From assembly GCA_036004405.1 (NCBI GenBank), contig DASYRM010000073.1, positions 1 to 64,000 on the forward strand: 64,000 bases of DNA. Direction: 5' to 3'. The notes under the pieces were generated by a model. That model ran no database searches and had not been told where the DNA came from. It saw nothing but the letters and a program-made list of their open reading frames with translations. A program made the position numbers and the translations under genes. Shown here piece by piece: positions 1 through 7,711 of the stretch. The DNA comes from DASYRM01 sp036004405. GTDB taxonomy: Bacteria; Acidobacteriota; Vicinamibacteria; Vicinamibacterales; UBA2999. Position 1 is the stretch's first letter. The number at the start of each line of letters is the position of its first letter.

Positions 1-1
1 T

Positions 2-23
2 GGGGGCCGCCTTCAGGCGGCCC
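2..23. repeat. Dispersed palindrome copy at the window edge
   Basis: Perfect inverted repeat with 9-base arms GGGCCGCCT (4-12) and AGGCGGCCC (15-23) around TC. It lies 11 bases beyond the pssA stop codon, the same 3'-end position seen for the other copies in this window. The gene to its left is outside the window, so the full context cannot be judged. Confidence 0.88.
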
Positions 24-33
24 ATGTCCGGTC

Positions 34-660
34 CTACGGCTTCGGAATCCGCACCGTGCTGATCATCGCACTGCCGCTCAGCACGTAGACGAGCACCAGC
101 GGATGGAGCGTGGCGGGGCCAACCCGCCACGCACCGAACCACAGCGCCGAGCCGGTGTGGCCGAACTCCAGCGCCGCGGCCAGGAGCGCCACGATCGCGA
201 TGCTGGTCGGGATCGGCGTCCCCTCGAAATACTTCACCTTGCCGGTCTGACTGTCGGTGAGCGCGGCCGACGTGGCGTTGAACCGCGCGAGACGGCTGAC
301 GCCGCACACCACGAAGTAGGTGAGGCACAGCATGTCCCAGCCGCCGCGCAGTCCCAGCGTGAAGCCGAGTACCGCAGGCGCGACGCCGAAGGAGATGACG
401 TCGGCGAGCGAGTCGAGGTCGCCGCCGAGCACCGACTTGCGGTGCGGCTGCCGCCGCGCCACCCAGCCATCGAGGACGTCGAAGACGAGCGCCATCGGCA
501 GGAGCAGGAACGCGATCCAGATGAAGCGGTTGCTCCCCGTCTCCACGTAGTCGAGGCACAGGAAGAGCGCGATTGTGCCGCAGCTCGCGTTGCTGATGGT
601 CAGGAAGTCGGCAGCGGTGTACGACCGCAGCATCGACAGGTGCGCCCGCTGATCCGTCAT
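34..660 (-). CDS. pssA: CDP-diacylglycerol--serine O-phosphatidyltransferase
   Basis: A 208-residue integral membrane enzyme that would transfer phosphatidyl from CDP-diacylglycerol to serine, giving phosphatidylserine, the precursor of phosphatidylethanolamine. The CDP-alcohol phosphotransferase signature D-x2-DG-x2-AR-x8-G-x3-D-x3-D is visible as DVLDGWVARR followed by GGDLDSLADV, at about residues 62-85. Several hydrophobic segments flank it. The start is the ATG at 660, which begins MTDQRAHLS; the reading frame stays open further upstream, but that part lies antisense to the neighbouring gene. It diverges from the TIR gene across only 33 bases, so the two promoters must overlap or sit inside the opposite gene. 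The length fits the short Bacillus-type PssA family. Confidence 0.93.
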   Translation of the reverse strand: MTDQRAHLSMLRSYTAADFLTISNASCGTIALFLCLDYVETGSNRFIWIAFLLLPMALVFDVLDGWVARRQPHRKSVLGGDLDSLADVISFGVAPAVLGFTLGLRGGWDMLCLTYFVVCGVSRLARFNATSAALTDSQTGKVKYFEGTPIPTSIAIVALLAAALEFGHTGSALWFGAWRVGPATLHPLVLVYVLSGSAMISTVRIPKP

Positions 661-693
661 GGCCACAGAGTACACTCCGCGCGGAGCCCAGCT

Positions 694-1593
694 TTGCACA
701 CTGTTTTCATCAGCCACTCCTCGGCCACAGCGGCGGCGGCGGCGCGGATCGAGCAGGCGTTCACGGCGGCGGGATTCGAGGCCTGGCTCGACAACTCGGA
801 TCTGGGACTCGGTGTGCAGCTTCGGCCGGAGCTGCACGACGCCATCCGCGGGAGCCGCGCCGTGGTGCTCGTCTGGTCGGAGCCGGCGTCGCGCTCGCGG
901 TGGGTGTCGGCCGAGATCCTCACCGCCTTCCACATGGACCGCTACATCCTGCCGTGCGTCACCGACGACACGCCGCTCCCGCAGTTCTTCGGGCATCCGG
1001 TATATCTCGACGTGCGGACGGCCACTGACGACGCGCTCCGGCGACTGGTGCAGGCGGCCGAGCGGGCCCCGTCGGCCGCCAATCCGCTCCCGCCATTCGT
1101 GGCTTCTCCCAGTGCCGAGCTGATCAGCGCTCGAGACCGGCTGGCGCGCGGGCAGGCGCGCGTCGGCGTCGCGCTCGGGAAACGCCAGCTCGCGGCCGCG
1201 GCGCGCGCGCAGCGCACACTCGACCCGCAGATGGCCGACGCCGAACAGCGATGGCCCTCCGATCTCACGATCCTGAACCTTGGCGGCTACCACCGGAAGA
1301 ACGCCTACCTGGTGCGGCACTGGGAAGAGATTCAGGCCGGGCGGCCGCCGCGCGATCCCCTGCTGCTCGACGCCGAGCGGCGCTTCTTCGAAGCCGCGCT
1401 CGTCGATCCCACCGACCTGTCGGCCATCAACGGCCTGGCGAGCGTGCTCATCTACGAGCTCGAGCTCGACATCGCGACGTTCTTCAACGACCGCGCGCTG
1501 GCATTGGCGCAGAAAGCGGGCGTCACCTACGACGACGCGGAGCAGGACAAGGCGCTGATTGCGTGGATGCGGCAGCAGGCGCATCCGCACTGA
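694..1593 (+). CDS. TIR domain protein with C-terminal helical/TPR-like region
   Basis: A 299-residue protein. Residues 3-115 look like a Toll/interleukin-1 receptor (TIR) fold: TVFISHSS at the N-terminus, then GFEAWLDNSDLGLG, then SRAVVLVWSEPASRSRW-VSAE. Glu74, five residues into the S-x-W-x3-E motif, matches the catalytic glutamate of TIR NADases. The C-terminal half is helical, with a TPR-like stretch at about 225-290 (LLLDAERRFFEAALVDP, AINGLASVLIYELELD). I chose the TTG at 694, preceded by CGGAG at 682-686 with good spacing, because it places the first beta strand right at the N-terminus; no ATG is available nearby. No partner gene of a known TIR defence system is adjacent. Function could be NAD cleavage or scaffolding; the fold is confident, the role is not. 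Confidence 0.8.
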   Translation: MHTVFISHSSATAAAAARIEQAFTAAGFEAWLDNSDLGLGVQLRPELHDAIRGSRAVVLVWSEPASRSRWVSAEILTAFHMDRYILPCVTDDTPLPQFFGHPVYLDVRTATDDALRRLVQAAERAPSAANPLPPFVASPSAELISARDRLARGQARVGVALGKRQLAAAARAQRTLDPQMADAEQRWPSDLTILNLGGYHRKNAYLVRHWEEIQAGRPPRDPLLLDAERRFFEAALVDPTDLSAINGLASVLIYELELDIATFFNDRALALAQKAGVTYDDAEQDKALIAWMRQQAHPH

Positions 1594-1676
1594 CGCACGG
1601 GCCGCCTTTGGCACTGACGTAGGGGCCGCCTTCAGGCGGCCCGTGTGACGTAGGGGCCGCCTTCAGGCGGCCCGTG
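1591..1676. repeat. Tandem copies of the dispersed stop-palindrome repeat
   Basis: Two copies of a 31-base unit (1615-1645 and 1646-1676). Each holds the inverted repeat GGGCCGCCT-TC-AGGCGGCCC, at 1623-1642 and 1654-1673. A truncated copy at 1591-1614 (TGACGCACGGGCCGCC...) contains the TGA stop codon of the TIR gene. The array fills the space between the convergent TIR gene and rnhA and would form strong hairpins in either transcript, so bidirectional termination is plausible. Confidence 0.9.
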
Positions 1677-1678
1677 AA

Positions 1679-2413
1679 TCAGAGGCGATCGGGATCGACG
1701 CCCCAGCCCCGCAGGATCGCGGTCTCGTCGGCGGCGCTCGCCGACTTCTTGAAGCGGGCCCCCGGCTGACCCTTCACGCGCCGTTCGCAGTCGGCCCAGA
1801 TCGAGTGCCGCATCGGCACGCCGCCCACCACGCTCACGTAGGAGTACGCCGCCGTCTTCGGCGTGCTCGACGATGAGCGCCGTTTCGGCACTTCGGTGTC
1901 GTCGGGGACGTCAAGGACAGGCCGGGAGTAGCCGGTCAGCGGGCCGTCGTACAGCTCCACCGGGCTCTGGGCCGCGAAGGCGACGGCAATCTCGTCGCAG
2001 CGCTCGTTGCCGGGCGTCCCGATGTGCCCACGCACCCAGCGCCAGTCCAGGCTGCCGCGCGGACGCGCGCCGGTCAACGCCGACAGCTCCTCCCACAGGT
2101 CGCGGTTCAGCACGTCGGTGCCCTGCGCCGTTCTCCATCCCCGCTTCCGCCAACCCCACACCCACTGCGTGATCCCTTGAATCAGGTAGGTGGAGTCCGT
2201 GTAGATGACGACAGGCTCCGGCCGGTCGGCCACGTGACGCAGAGCGGCGATGGCGCCGCCGAGCTCCATCTTGTTGTTCGTGGTGTGCGGCGAGCCGCCG
2301 CCAAGTTCGAGGATGTGGCCATCCGGGGTGACGACAATCGCTCCCCAGCCCCCGGGGCCAGGGTTGCCTTTGGCGGCGCCGTCGGTGAAGAGCGTGATGG
2401 GTAAGTCGGCCAC
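1679..2413 (-). CDS. rnhA: Ribonuclease HI with C-terminal RNA/DNA hybrid-binding (viroplasmin-like) domain
   Basis: A 244-residue protein. Residues 4-150 are a complete RNase HI that would cut the RNA strand of RNA/DNA hybrids: the catalytic carboxylates are Asp11 (LFTDGAAKGNPG), Glu50 (NNKMEL), Asp73 (YTDSTY) and Asp140 (NERCDEIA), with His130 in VRGHIG. After a Ser/Pro-rich linker, residues 190-236 carry the hybrid-binding domain pattern W206-x2-C209-x5-G215-x2-GARFKK, known from the N-terminus of eukaryotic RNase H1 and some bacterial enzymes. Here it is at the C-terminus. It sits 2 bases downstream of folD on the same strand, so the two are probably co-transcribed. Typical RNase HI is about 155 residues; the extra length is explained by linker plus domain. 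Confidence 0.93.
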   Translation of the reverse strand: MADLPITLFTDGAAKGNPGPGGWGAIVVTPDGHILELGGGSPHTTNNKMELGGAIAALRHVADRPEPVVIYTDSTYLIQGITQWVWGWRKRGWRTAQGTDVLNRDLWEELSALTGARPRGSLDWRWVRGHIGTPGNERCDEIAVAFAAQSPVELYDGPLTGYSRPVLDVPDDTEVPKRRSSSSTPKTAAYSYVSVVGGVPMRHSIWADCERRVKGQPGARFKKSASAADETAILRGWGVDPDRL

Positions 2414-2415
2414 GG

Positions 2416-3327
2416 CTAGCCGAGCCAGCCCGCGGCAAGCTGCTTGTTGTGAGCGGTGACCGCGTTGCGCATGAACATCGCCACGGTGACCGGCCCCACG
2501 CCGCCCGGCACCGGCGTCACCCAGCTGGCCACTTCTTTCACTGCGTCGGTGTCCACGTCACCGACGATCTGGATCTCGCCGCTGGGGCTCGTGATCTGAT
2601 TGATCCCGATGTCGATGACGGCCGCGCCCGGCTTCACCATGTCGGCACGCAGGAAGTGCGGCTTGCCGACCGCCACCAGCACCGCGTCGGCGCGGCGCGA
2701 GTGCGCCGCCACCGAGCGCGTCATGTGGTGGCACACCGTCACCGTGGCACCCTCGCCCATCAGCATGAACGCCGCCGGCTTGCCGACGATCTCGGAGTGG
2801 CCCACCATCACCACCTCGAGGCCGTGCAGGTTCAGTCCGGTGGCTTTGATCAGCTCCACCGACGCGGCGGCTGTGCACGGCGCCAGGGCCAGGTCGTTGT
2901 AGACGAGGTTGCCGATCGATGCTGGGTTCATGCCCTCGACGTCCTTGAACGGGTGGATGGCCGAGGCCAGCGAGCGGCCATGGATGTGGGACGGGACGGG
3001 TCGCTGCAGGATGACGCCTAGCACGCCCGCGTCGTCGTTCATGGCCACGAGGCGCGCCTTGCACTCGTCCTGGCTCAAGGAGCTCGGCCAGATCTGCTCT
3101 TCGAAGCGAAGCCCGACGCGGGTGGCGGCGCGGGCCTGCCCGCGCACGTACACGGCCGCCGCCTTGTGCTCGCCGATGCTCACCGACACGAGCCGCCCGA
3201 TGGTGTGCGTGGTCTCGGCGTGGCGCACGCGTTCGGCCACATCGTCGAGGATGCGGTCGCGAACGGCCCTGCCGTCGAGCAGGCGGTGATCCCGCGTCTC
3301 GAGTCTCGTCCCCTTGGTGTCGATCAT
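2416..3327 (-). CDS. folD: FolD-like methylenetetrahydrofolate dehydrogenase, cyclohydrolase lysine missing
   Basis: A 303-residue cytoplasmic protein of the FolD family, which oxidises 5,10-methylene-THF and hydrolyses methenyl-THF to 10-formyl-THF. Family motifs are clear: GVILQRPVP (Gln108), HPFKDVEG, the nucleotide-binding GHSEIVGKP and the C-terminal WVTPVPGGVGPVTVAM. However, the catalytic Y-x3-K motif reads Tyr60-V-R-G-Gln64, so the cyclohydrolase lysine is replaced by glutamine, and the usual KDVDG reads KDVEG (Glu131). Loss of that lysine is known in this family to abolish cyclohydrolase while sparing dehydrogenase activity, so this may be a dehydrogenase-only enzyme. The ATG at 3327 is the only good start; a TATAAT box lies just 9 bases upstream. 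It precedes rnhA. Confidence 0.9.
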   Translation of the reverse strand: MIDTKGTRLETRDHRLLDGRAVRDRILDDVAERVRHAETTHTIGRLVSVSIGEHKAAAVYVRGQARAATRVGLRFEEQIWPSSLSQDECKARLVAMNDDAGVLGVILQRPVPSHIHGRSLASAIHPFKDVEGMNPASIGNLVYNDLALAPCTAAASVELIKATGLNLHGLEVVMVGHSEIVGKPAAFMLMGEGATVTVCHHMTRSVAAHSRRADAVLVAVGKPHFLRADMVKPGAAVIDIGINQITSPSGEIQIVGDVDTDAVKEVASWVTPVPGGVGPVTVAMFMRNAVTAHNKQLAAGWLG

Positions 3328-3336
3328 GCCTCGACA

Positions 3337-3342
3337 ATTATA
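3337..3342 (-). promoter_or_regulatory. Perfect -10 hexamer upstream of folD
   Basis: On the minus strand TATAAT reads from 3342 to 3337, ten bases before the folD ATG at 3327. Transcription would start at about 3330, giving almost no 5' leader. No good -35 hexamer is present at 16-18 bases spacing, so this is a suggestion. Confidence 0.4.
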
Positions 3343-3364
3343 GGAGCCGCGACTTCGATTCGCG

Positions 3365-3396
3365 TCGACGGCGTTCGATCGTCTGAACGCCGTCGA
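3365..3396 (-). terminator. 12-bp hairpin downstream of the PhoX-like gene
   Basis: Perfect inverted repeat TCGACGGCGTTC (3365-3376) and GAACGCCGTCGA (3385-3396) with an 8-base loop, just past the stop codon of the minus-strand gene at 3407. There is no T tract after it, so it may be a terminator, a 3'-end stabiliser, or both. Confidence 0.6.
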
Positions 3397-3406
3397 GCGG
3401 GGCGGA

Positions 3407-4894
3407 TTAGTGGATCTTGAAGCCCGAGATCTTCATCAGCGACCCCGTGCCGGCGGCTTCGTCCACGCCGCGGTGCTGGATGCTGACGAAGGCCTCTTCG
3501 CCCGAACCCAGGAAGATGAAGCCGGTGGGCTCGGCCGTGGTGTCGCGCACGTTGCCGAAGCGGACGCAGCCGTCGGTCTGGGTATCGTCGTCGGCGCCGT
3601 CCGGAAGACAGATCCACAGATCGTTGCCGCGCGTCACGGTGCCGGCCGGGGTGACGACATTGACCGGCCCGTCTTCGAGAATCACCAGGTTGCCGGTGTG
3701 GGGCTGGAAGGCGACGTTGTCGTACATCTGGCGATCGGGCGTGCCGGGCACGAATCGCGACACGACCGGGGTTGTCCCCGTTGGTGCCGCGGCGTTCGGT
3801 TCTTCGACGAGACACATGATCTCGGCGTTGACGCCGCCGGTCTCGGTCAGGCTGCCGAAACCGTGGCTCATGCGGCCGGTGTTCGCCCAGCAGGCGCGGA
3901 ACACGCTTTGCTCGGCCGCGATCGGATCGATGTCCATATCCTCAGGGCGATAGAAACCGGTGAAGAGCTGAGTAAGCTGCGCTGTGCGGAGGATGATGTC
4001 GCCGTCGGCCTCCAGCACGCCGGCGAGCGCGGTGTTGACCGCCGTCCAGCGGCTCTTGCCGGTCTCGGCGCCCTGGCCCCAGTTGCTCGAGTTGTTGTTG
4101 CGCCCGACGTGCAGGCCGTAGACCGTCCCAGACGCGAACGGAGACTGCGCCGGCACCTGGATCGGCGCGCCGCCGCCGTAGGGGATCGACGGCACGAACT
4201 TGTAGATGCCACCGCCGGCCTTGCCGCCGCTCGGCGCCAGCTCGTCACCGTAGATCATGGTGCCGTCCTCGCGGATGGCGAAGCTTTCGAAGGAGAGGCT
4301 GCCGACCGCCTGGCGTTTCACGAGGTGCAGCGGATCCGACGTTGCGCCGGTGTCCCGATTGGTGACGGTGATGAGGGCGTTGATGTGCACCGGGTCGATC
4401 AGCTCGTACAAACCGCCCGATGCCCCCGCTTCCTCGGCGACGATGATCGTGCCCCACGGCGTCCGCCGCACCGGGTCGCACGCCTCGAGACCCTTCACGA
4501 TCACCGTGGCGTTGGAGCCAGCCGGCTGCGACAGGTCCACGCGCTCCACGGCGACGTCCGCCGATTCCTCGGAGCATACGAACAGGTGAGTCGGGTGCTC
4601 GTCGTTCGGCCACAGGGCGATCTGATCCGTCGAGTTGTGCACCGCGCTCGACACGAGGGTCACTTTGAGCCCCTGGGCCACGACCAGGGCGTCGACGCTC
4701 GGGCCGCTGAACGGGCCCGGGCTGCTCTGCTCGAGCGGGTGCACGAACCCGAAGAGCTGTTGCGAGTGCGCGCGCAGCTGCGACTGCACGAAGGCGCCGA
4801 AGTCCTCGGTCGGACCCGCGGCCACGAGGCCCACGGTCAGGCCGCCGGCCGCCAGGCAGGCGGCGAGCGCGCACGCGCGATTCAGATTGAGCAT
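3407..4894 (-). CDS. Secreted PhoX/DUF839-like phosphatase-family protein
   Basis: A 495-residue exported protein. The start at 4894 begins MLNLNRACALAACLAAGG, a Sec signal peptide, and is preceded by a strong ribosome-binding site GGAGGAGAG (4898-4906 on the minus strand); an in-frame upstream ATG at 4930 lacks these supports. The body resembles the DUF839/PhoX beta-propeller family: ESFAIREDGTMIYGDE, a KAGGGIYKFVPS segment, YRPEDMDIDP, and NDLWICLPDGADDDTQTDGC near the C-terminus, which could be a Ca-binding acidic loop. PhoX enzymes are Ca/Fe-dependent alkaline phosphatases; this one is short and I cannot confirm all metal ligands, so the family assignment is firmer than the activity. It is a single gene with its own terminator-like hairpin. 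Confidence 0.72.
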   Translation of the reverse strand: MLNLNRACALAACLAAGGLTVGLVAAGPTEDFGAFVQSQLRAHSQQLFGFVHPLEQSSPGPFSGPSVDALVVAQGLKVTLVSSAVHNSTDQIALWPNDEHPTHLFVCSEESADVAVERVDLSQPAGSNATVIVKGLEACDPVRRTPWGTIIVAEEAGASGGLYELIDPVHINALITVTNRDTGATSDPLHLVKRQAVGSLSFESFAIREDGTMIYGDELAPSGGKAGGGIYKFVPSIPYGGGAPIQVPAQSPFASGTVYGLHVGRNNNSSNWGQGAETGKSRWTAVNTALAGVLEADGDIILRTAQLTQLFTGFYRPEDMDIDPIAAEQSVFRACWANTGRMSHGFGSLTETGGVNAEIMCLVEEPNAAAPTGTTPVVSRFVPGTPDRQMYDNVAFQPHTGNLVILEDGPVNVVTPAGTVTRGNDLWICLPDGADDDTQTDGCVRFGNVRDTTAEPTGFIFLGSGEEAFVSIQHRGVDEAAGTGSLMKISGFKIH

Positions 4895-5015
4895 GTTCTC
4901 TCCTCCACAACGCCGCCGACTGGGCGGCACGAGGATCGATGCTCTGCGGCACGCGTTACACGCGCGCGACGTGCGTGCGATGGCGGTGCAAGAAGTGCCC
5001 CGGTCGAGCCGGCGG

Positions 5016-5543
5016 CTACTTGGACTCGAACGCTTTGATGGCGCCGGTCACCTGCGGGATGACGTCGTTGGGCACGGCAATCGAGAGCTGGTAGTGCACG
5101 ATCTCGAAGCCGGATGCAGTGGGGCGCATCACGCCTGACGCCTGCAGGATCCCCATCGACGAGCGCACCTGTTCGTCGAACCAGACGAACGTCCGATCGG
5201 CCGAGAACTGGACGTTGCGGTGGAGCGGCGTGAACGCCCAGGCCACCGGCCGCGCGAAGGCGGGCTTGGCCCATTCCCGGAACGCCTCGCGCCCCCAGCG
5301 CTCGGTCTTGTCGGTGCCGATGTAGATGCCGTCGCTGGCGATCTTGTTGAAGAAGGCGGGTCGTGCGTGAGCGGCGTCATCGTGCCATTCGTCCACGAAG
5401 GCGTTCACCCGCGCGGCGAACTCGGCATCCGACAGCGCGGTGCGCGGCGTGCCCGGCGAATCCGGCGCGGGTGTGCACCCCGCGCCGACACCGATCGCGA
5501 CAGCCAGTGTGAGGGTTCGGACAGCCAGGCGAGCCTCGTGCAT
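5016..5543 (-). CDS. SnoaL/NTF2-like lipoprotein
   Basis: A 175-residue protein starting at ATG 5543 (MHEARLAVRTLTLAVAIG) with a lipobox-type cleavage site GVGAGC at about residues 17-22, so a lipoprotein is likely. The mature part has the features of a SnoaL/DUF4440 cone fold: FAARVNAFVDEWHDDAAHA, SDGIYIGTDKTERWGREAFREWAKP, WFDEQV. Members of this fold include ketosteroid isomerase-like enzymes and many proteins of unknown role; no catalytic claim is made. It lies 16 bases downstream of the Vgb-like gene on the same strand, so the two could be one transcript. An in-frame ATG at 5624 overlaps that gene and lacks a signal peptide. Confidence 0.68.
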   Translation of the reverse strand: MHEARLAVRTLTLAVAIGVGAGCTPAPDSPGTPRTALSDAEFAARVNAFVDEWHDDAAHARPAFFNKIASDGIYIGTDKTERWGREAFREWAKPAFARPVAWAFTPLHRNVQFSADRTFVWFDEQVRSSMGILQASGVMRPTASGFEIVHYQLSIAVPNDVIPQVTGAIKAFESK

Positions 5544-5559
5544 GCGCAGCCCTCGAGGT

Positions 5560-6918
5560 TCAGCGGCCTTGATTTGCCAGCACGGTGCAGACGCTCGTGG
5601 CCTGTGCGACGTTTCCCGCCGCATCGGTGGCAGTCGCGGTCACCGTGTAAACGCGCGACCCGCCGCCGCGGCGCTCGGCTCGAAGCTGTACCAGGACGCC
5701 TCCCGAGCCGTTTGGGCTGACGACGAAGTCCGGAAGGCCAGGCCCCTGCGTCTCGCTGCTGGTCACGTTTACCGTCAGCGACTTCAGCGCCGTGCCCGAT
5801 TCGTCGCTTGCCGTAATCGTGGCGACGGTCACGAGTTTGTGGTTGGGCGGCCAGATGCTGCAGCTGGGCCCCGGCATCCCGCTGATCACCGGCGGCGTCA
5901 CGTCGCCGAGCACGATATGGGAGATGTAGTTGCCCTTCCCGAAGAAGATGCCGCCGGCGTCGGACGTGATCGGGCCGGGCAAGGTTCCGGGTCCCGAGGG
6001 GTACTCGGCGATGTCACCGCTCGTCGTGATGCGCCCGAGCATTCCATTGTTCTGCTCGGTGAACCAGAGAGCGCCATCCGGTGCGGACGAAATGGAGCCT
6101 GGCGAAGCGCCCGCGAACGGCACCGGATAGATAGAGATGATGCCTCCGACCGTGATCCGACCGATGCTCCCAGCCGTACACGCGAACCACAACGCGCCGT
6201 CCGGACCAGTCGTAATCCCGAAGGGCGCACACTGTACAGGCAACTGGTAGGTCGTCTGTACGCCGGCGGTGGTGATGCGCCTGATCTGATTGGCGTTGAT
6301 GAACGTAAACCACAACGCGCCGTCCGGCCCGGCCGTAATCCCGAGAGGATCGGAACTGATGCCGGTATTGGCCGGGAAGCGGACAACAACGCCAGCAGTG
6401 GTGATGCGCCCGACGGCGAACGCCTGGGTGAACCACAACGCACCGTCCGGGCCAGCGGTGATTTCGTACGGCGCGTTGTCGCTAGGCGGGACTGGTGAAG
6501 GGGGCAGCGGAAAAAACGTGAGAGCCCCGCTCGTTGTAATGCGCCCGATCGCGTCGCCTCGGATCAGGGCAAACCAGAGCGCGCCGTCGGGACCGGCGGT
6601 GATGCCAAAAGGCCCCGCACCATGAGGCTGCGGGTCGAACGGCAATGGAAACTCGGTGAGCTGGCCGTCCGCCGTGATCCGGCCGATGAAGTCGTGTCGC
6701 ACGGTCGTGACGCATTGTGGTTCGTCGCATCGCGTCAGCGTGAACCAGATGGCGCCGTCCGGGCCGAGCGCCAGCTGCCACACCTGGGCGCCGTCGCCGG
6801 GTATCAAGAAGCTCTCGATGTCCGGAGGCTGAGCCCGCGACGGCTCCGCCATGAGCAGTGCGCCGAACAGCGCGCACAGAGTGAGGACCGCGCGCCGGCA
6901 CGTGAGCGGAAACGCCAT
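5560..6918 (-). CDS. Secreted Vgb-like beta-propeller with C-terminal Ig-like domain
   Basis: A 452-residue protein with a Sec signal peptide (MAFPLTCRRAVLTLCALFGALL...AEPSRAQ). Residues 45-330 hold about seven repeats of the form ITAGPDGALWFT...IGRITTxG, the pattern of virginiamycin B lyase-type propellers. Residues 335-452 form an Ig/HYR-like tail (VTPPVISGMPGPSC...VYTVTATATDAAGNVAQAT), common in secreted acidobacterial proteins. True Vgb lyases need a metal-site histidine and glutamate that I do not find convincingly here, so a binding or structural role is more likely than streptogramin resistance. The repeats are also conserved at DNA level, which makes this stretch prone to slippage or misassembly. 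Confidence 0.78.
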   Translation of the reverse strand: MAFPLTCRRAVLTLCALFGALLMAEPSRAQPPDIESFLIPGDGAQVWQLALGPDGAIWFTLTRCDEPQCVTTVRHDFIGRITADGQLTEFPLPFDPQPHGAGPFGITAGPDGALWFALIRGDAIGRITTSGALTFFPLPPSPVPPSDNAPYEITAGPDGALWFTQAFAVGRITTAGVVVRFPANTGISSDPLGITAGPDGALWFTFINANQIRRITTAGVQTTYQLPVQCAPFGITTGPDGALWFACTAGSIGRITVGGIISIYPVPFAGASPGSISSAPDGALWFTEQNNGMLGRITTSGDIAEYPSGPGTLPGPITSDAGGIFFGKGNYISHIVLGDVTPPVISGMPGPSCSIWPPNHKLVTVATITASDESGTALKSLTVNVTSSETQGPGLPDFVVSPNGSGGVLVQLRAERRGGGSRVYTVTATATDAAGNVAQATSVCTVLANQGR

Positions 6919-7052
6919 GGGGACCTCGCTTTCTGAATTCTGAACGGCGACGTCGACTGAAGGGTGCCCATTGTAGTCGTGAAGCCTGGCCAGCGGGCTG
7001 GACTAGACTGTGGCCCCGCCGGCTCCTGCACCGTGCCGGCAAAGGAGGCTCC

Positions 7053-7709
7053 GTGCGCATGCGACTCGCGTTCCTGCTCGTGGCCGCGTTGCCGGCCGTC
7101 GCGTTCGGCCAGGAGAAGCTGCCGCCGGACATCAACCCGGTGACGCTGTCGCGGATGCCGCCGATCAACCGCGCCGAGCTCGACGCCGAGGGGCAGAAGG
7201 CGCTCGACGCCCGCGCCACGCCGCCGACGCCGGCCCCTGGACCGGGGGCCGTGACGGTCTGGAGTCCGCGCGCCACCGCCGGGCTCGGCACGATCGGGCA
7301 GGCACTCGGCGTGCCGCGCGGCGACACGTTCCCGCTGGGGCCGCGGCTGTATCAGCTCATCGTGCTCATCACGGCGCGCGAGATCGATCAGCAATACGAG
7401 TGGAGCGCGCACGAGCCCGCCGGTCTTCGCGTGGGGCTCGAGCAGTCGGTCATCGACGTCGTGAAGTTCAACCGCGACGTGACCGGCCTGGCCGAGAAGG
7501 ACGCGCTCGTGATCCGCTACTTCCGCGCGCTGCTGCGCGAGCACCGGGTGAGCAGCGAGCTGTGGGCGAAGATGGTGAGCGAGTTTGGCCGCCAGCGGAC
7601 GGTGGACATGATGATGCTGATGGCCGACTACTTCACGGTGGGCACGATGATGAACGCCACCGACCAGCACCTGCCGCCCGACCGCAAGGCGCTGCTCCCG
7701 CCAAAGTAA
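7053..7709 (+). CDS. Exported carboxymuconolactone decarboxylase-like protein
   Basis: A 218-residue protein with a Sec signal peptide (LAFLLVAALPAVAFGQ) and a carboxymuconolactone decarboxylase (CMD) fold: FPLGPRLYQLIVLITARE, then DQQYEWSAHEPAGLRVGL, and a helix-rich C-terminus (SEFGRQRTVDMMMLMADYF). The E-W-x-x-H motif is present but not the C-x-x-C pair of AhpD-type peroxidase relatives, so the closer match is the CMD branch that often acts on aromatic ring-cleavage products. AAAGGAGG at 7041-7048 is the ribosome-binding site; the start is GTG at 7053 or ATG at 7059. It is convergent with the next gene across a repeat-filled spacer. Confidence 0.78.
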   Translation: MRMRLAFLLVAALPAVAFGQEKLPPDINPVTLSRMPPINRAELDAEGQKALDARATPPTPAPGPGAVTVWSPRATAGLGTIGQALGVPRGDTFPLGPRLYQLIVLITAREIDQQYEWSAHEPAGLRVGLEQSVIDVVKFNRDVTGLAEKDALVIRYFRALLREHRVSSELWAKMVSEFGRQRTVDMMMLMADYFTVGTMMNATDQHLPPDRKALLPPK

Positions 7710-7711
7710 CC

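Noticed and set aside
34..1614. Very long open frames antisense to real genes, for example 526 codons over pssA and the TIR gene, 542 codons over the PhoX-like gene and 1056 codons over the M16 region
   Set aside because: High-GC codon use leaves the antisense and shifted frames open. These translations are rich in Arg, Gly, His and Ala, have no family motifs, and lie over genes with clear domains.
1591..1676. CRISPR array
   Set aside because: Only two full units with no spacers, and the unit is itself a palindrome found singly elsewhere in the window.
5560..6918. Virginiamycin B lyase, hence antibiotic resistance
   Set aside because: Only the propeller repeats match; the catalytic residues were not found, and a C-terminal Ig-like tail is present.
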